Assembly: GCF_902497745.1 (NCBI RefSeq)
Contig: NZ_CABVHJ010000002.1
Location: 124,001-188,000, forward strand
Origin: Pseudomonas fluorescens
GTDB lineage: Bacteria > Pseudomonadota > Gammaproteobacteria > Pseudomonadales > Pseudomonadaceae
Direction: 5' to 3'
Length of the DNA: 64,000 nt
Made by a program: the position numbers and the translations under genes. Under the pieces are notes generated by a model that made no database searches, was not told where the DNA came from, and saw nothing but the letters and a program-made list of their open reading frames with translations. Each line of letters starts with the position of its first letter. Within the stretch, counting starts at the first letter, position 1. Shown one piece after another: positions 62,795 through 64,000 of the stretch.

Positions 62795-62898
62795 CCGTAT
62801 TGGCACAGGGCCCTGCTGACTGGCCTTGTATTGAAGGGGGACGTTAAAGATCATTTTGCAACGGGCGATACCTTGGTTAATAACCATGGAGTTTCGCG

Positions 62899-63276
62899 AT
62901 GATCATTCGACGTCCTTTATTGATTGCCTGTCTTTGCCTGCTGGGTTTTGACACCGTCAGCGCGGCCCAGTCTGCACCGGTGAGCGGAGTGATTCGCTTC
63001 AGTGGACGGATTGTCGAGGCAAGTTGCACGGCGAGTGGCACCCGCCATGCTTCTGTCGAGCTGCGTGATTGTCCGCAGGCGAGCACCGGTCAGATGTTCT
63101 CGGTGACCAGCGTCAGTGCGGCAGGGCGGAGTGAGCCGCGCCAGCAAGTGTTCGTGAAGATGATTGCCGATACCCACGAGCAGGAAAAATATTACGACCA
63201 GCGCCTGCTGCTCACGGACAACAAGGGCCACCCGATAATGACTGGCAATTACGTCGTGACGCTGACGCTGCCTTGA
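62899..63276 (+). CDS. Small fimbrial-like secreted protein
   Basis: A 125-residue protein with signal peptide (LLIACLCLLGFDTVSA). The mature part begins SGVIRFSGRIVEASCTASG, the fimbrial subunit opening with the first Cys, and has its second Cys in ELRDCPQ. It ends MTGNYVVTLTLP. It is shorter than normal pilins (about 150-180), so it may be a tip, minor or regulatory subunit. GGAG lies seven bases before the ATG. Downstream of the hybrid kinase and far from the fimbrial operon, it could supply the missing minor subunit. Confidence 0.75.
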   Translation: MIIRRPLLIACLCLLGFDTVSAAQSAPVSGVIRFSGRIVEASCTASGTRHASVELRDCPQASTGQMFSVTSVSAAGRSEPRQQVFVKMIADTHEQEKYYDQRLLLTDNKGHPIMTGNYVVTLTLP

Positions 63277-63299
63277 TGGACTGAGAAAGAATGAGTTTG

Positions 63300-63335
63300 C
63301 GCCCCTTGTTTCAAGGTTACTGACAACAAGGGGCG
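63300..63335 (+). terminator. Hairpin after fimbrial-like gene
   Basis: CGCCCCTTGTT-14 nt-AACAAGGGGCG, perfect 11-bp stem 23 bp after the stop, followed by TTAAT. Weak T tract. Confidence 0.6.
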
Positions 63336-63507
63336 TTAATAATGAGAATTGTCTGGTTCGTACACAACCGTCCCGCGCTTCTGGCATTGCGCCGCTCGCC
63401 ACCGTTGCAAAATCCCTCCTTCCAATAACCTTGAACCAAGCCACGCCGCGCTAGCGCAGGCTTGTCGTCAAGGTGTGCTTTTCGTTCAGCGAATCCTGTG
63501 GTTATTT

Positions 63508-63550
63508 TGAGACAAGTCTCATATCGGACAGGTTGGCCCTTGGTTATTTT
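63508..63550 (+). promoter_or_regulatory. RcsB-type box and -10 of the terminal receiver gene (copy C)
   Basis: TGAGACAAGTCTCA (63508-63521; perfect dyad TGAGAC-AA-GTCTCA), 23 bp, TATTTT (63545-63550). The start codon lies 35 bp downstream of this -10. Confidence 0.65.
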
Positions 63551-63585
63551 CTTGAAAGGAAGAATGGAGCTGCCAAAGGTGTCCG

Positions 63586-64000
63586 ATGTTTCTTGAAAAT
63601 AACCGAAGTCGATCCTTGCGGATCCTGATCGCCGATAACGACGTGCGGAGAGGCCAGTCGATTGAACAGCAGTTCAACAAGCTGGGCTGTCTCAGCGTCG
63701 TGAACGTATGCACCTATCGTGACCTGAGAATACTGACGTATTACTGCCCCCAACGGCTCAGCCTGGTCGTCGTCAATGCCGAGTTGCTCAGCGAGATGGC
63801 AATGGATCCGCTCGATTTTTTTGGGGAAAACCCGCTGATTCGTCACCTGCTGATTTTCAACCCCAGTGATGATCATCAGTGGTCGAAGACCTTCTTCAAC
63901 CCGCATCCGCAACGCTGGATGCGTCTGGTCTCGAAAATCAATCTGCCGCGATTGGCGGATTTTCTGATGCTGGCCGACCCGACGCTCAAGGAACTGGCGG
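63586..64000 (+). CDS. Receiver-like protein, 3'-truncated by window edge
   Basis: 138 residues are visible; the frame stays open to the window end. ATG has AAAGG six bases upstream. The start SLRILIADNDVRRGQSIEQQF is the first strand/helix of a receiver with acidic residues (Asp17, Asp19), and RLSLVVVNAELL is strand 3. The phosphoacceptor Asp position is Asn64. A Lys (SKINLP) remains near strand 5. It may be a pseudo-receiver of an atypical regulator; the rest of the protein lies beyond the window. Box C places it in the fimbrial regulon. Confidence 0.75.
   Translation, partial: MFLENNRSRSLRILIADNDVRRGQSIEQQFNKLGCLSVVNVCTYRDLRILTYYCPQRLSLVVVNAELLSEMAMDPLDFFGENPLIRHLLIFNPSDDHQWSKTFFNPHPQRWMRLVSKINLPRLADFLMLADPTLKELA

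Larger units (their letters stand above)
63277..63585. other. 309-bp intergenic region before the terminal gene
   Basis: It holds the hairpin at 63300-63335 and box C with its -10. Between them (about 63340-63500) I see nothing recognisable. Confidence 0.5.

Noticed and set aside
1..64000. Search for CRISPR arrays, insertion sequences, phage genes and tRNA/rRNA
   Set aside because: No regularly spaced repeats, transposase or integrase, structural phage genes or complete tRNA/rRNA were recognised by eye.

Overview
The window looks like a chromosomal segment of a fluorescent-group Pseudomonas. It has about 60% G+C core genes, gcd beside an OprB-type porin, dense LysR/AraC/TetR regulators paired with enzymes or transporters, and a chaperone-usher fimbrial locus with Rcs/Roc-like signalling genes. 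I see no rRNA, tRNA, CRISPR array, transposase or phage module. The organism call is inference from gene content; no database was searched.

Layout. 1-6.1 kb: 3' part of a giant RTX (calcium-binding, type I-secreted) protein. 6.2-10 kb: oprB-like porin and gcd (periplasmic glucose oxidation). 10.3-12.5 kb: DUF6482 gene, SDR, DUF3833 lipoprotein and folE. 12.8-17.5 kb: bestrophin-type channel, DUF1206 membrane protein, quinone-reductase-like enzyme, SDR and TetR regulator. 17.5-23.6 kb: a molybdenum hydroxylase operon (AraC regulator, [2Fe-2S] subunit, Mo subunit, tri-haem cytochrome c, XdhC-like chaperone). 23.8-31.3 kb: NepI-like exporter, methyltransferase, GST, AraC, GNAT, LysR and a zinc-less alcohol dehydrogenase relative. 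31.4-36 kb: a more A+T-rich accessory stretch with an Old Yellow Enzyme, NTF2-like protein, HxlR regulator, AraC regulator, sterol-desaturase-like hydroxylase and FMN reductase. 36-42 kb: LysR/aldehyde dehydrogenase, an MFS protein, and LysR/MFS. 42-48.6 kb: TetR regulator, FadL-like porin and a two-gene RND efflux pump. 48.6-51.7 kb: LysR, NCS2 purine permease and nucleobase deaminase. 52-64 kb: chaperone-usher fimbriae (pilin, chaperone, usher) divergent from a signalling block: REC-EAL protein, RcsB-type response regulator, 1210-residue hybrid kinase with two periplasmic solute-binding domains, a small fimbrial-like secreted protein, and a receiver-like gene running off the window.

The most interesting signal is in the last block. 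A 14-bp box, TRAGACAADTCTCA, occurs three times: upstream of the pilin operon, the REC-EAL gene and the terminal receiver-like gene. Each copy is followed after exactly 23 bp by a -10-like hexamer, so the box would be centred near -42. It resembles the enterobacterial RcsAB box, and the local response regulator has an RcsB-like helix-turn-helix. This suggests a self-contained phosphorelay and cyclic-di-GMP circuit controlling fimbriae. A second promising signal is a shared GTGAC(C/T)-N12-GGTCAC dyad in the promoters of the FadL-like gene and the RND operon, next to a TetR gene.
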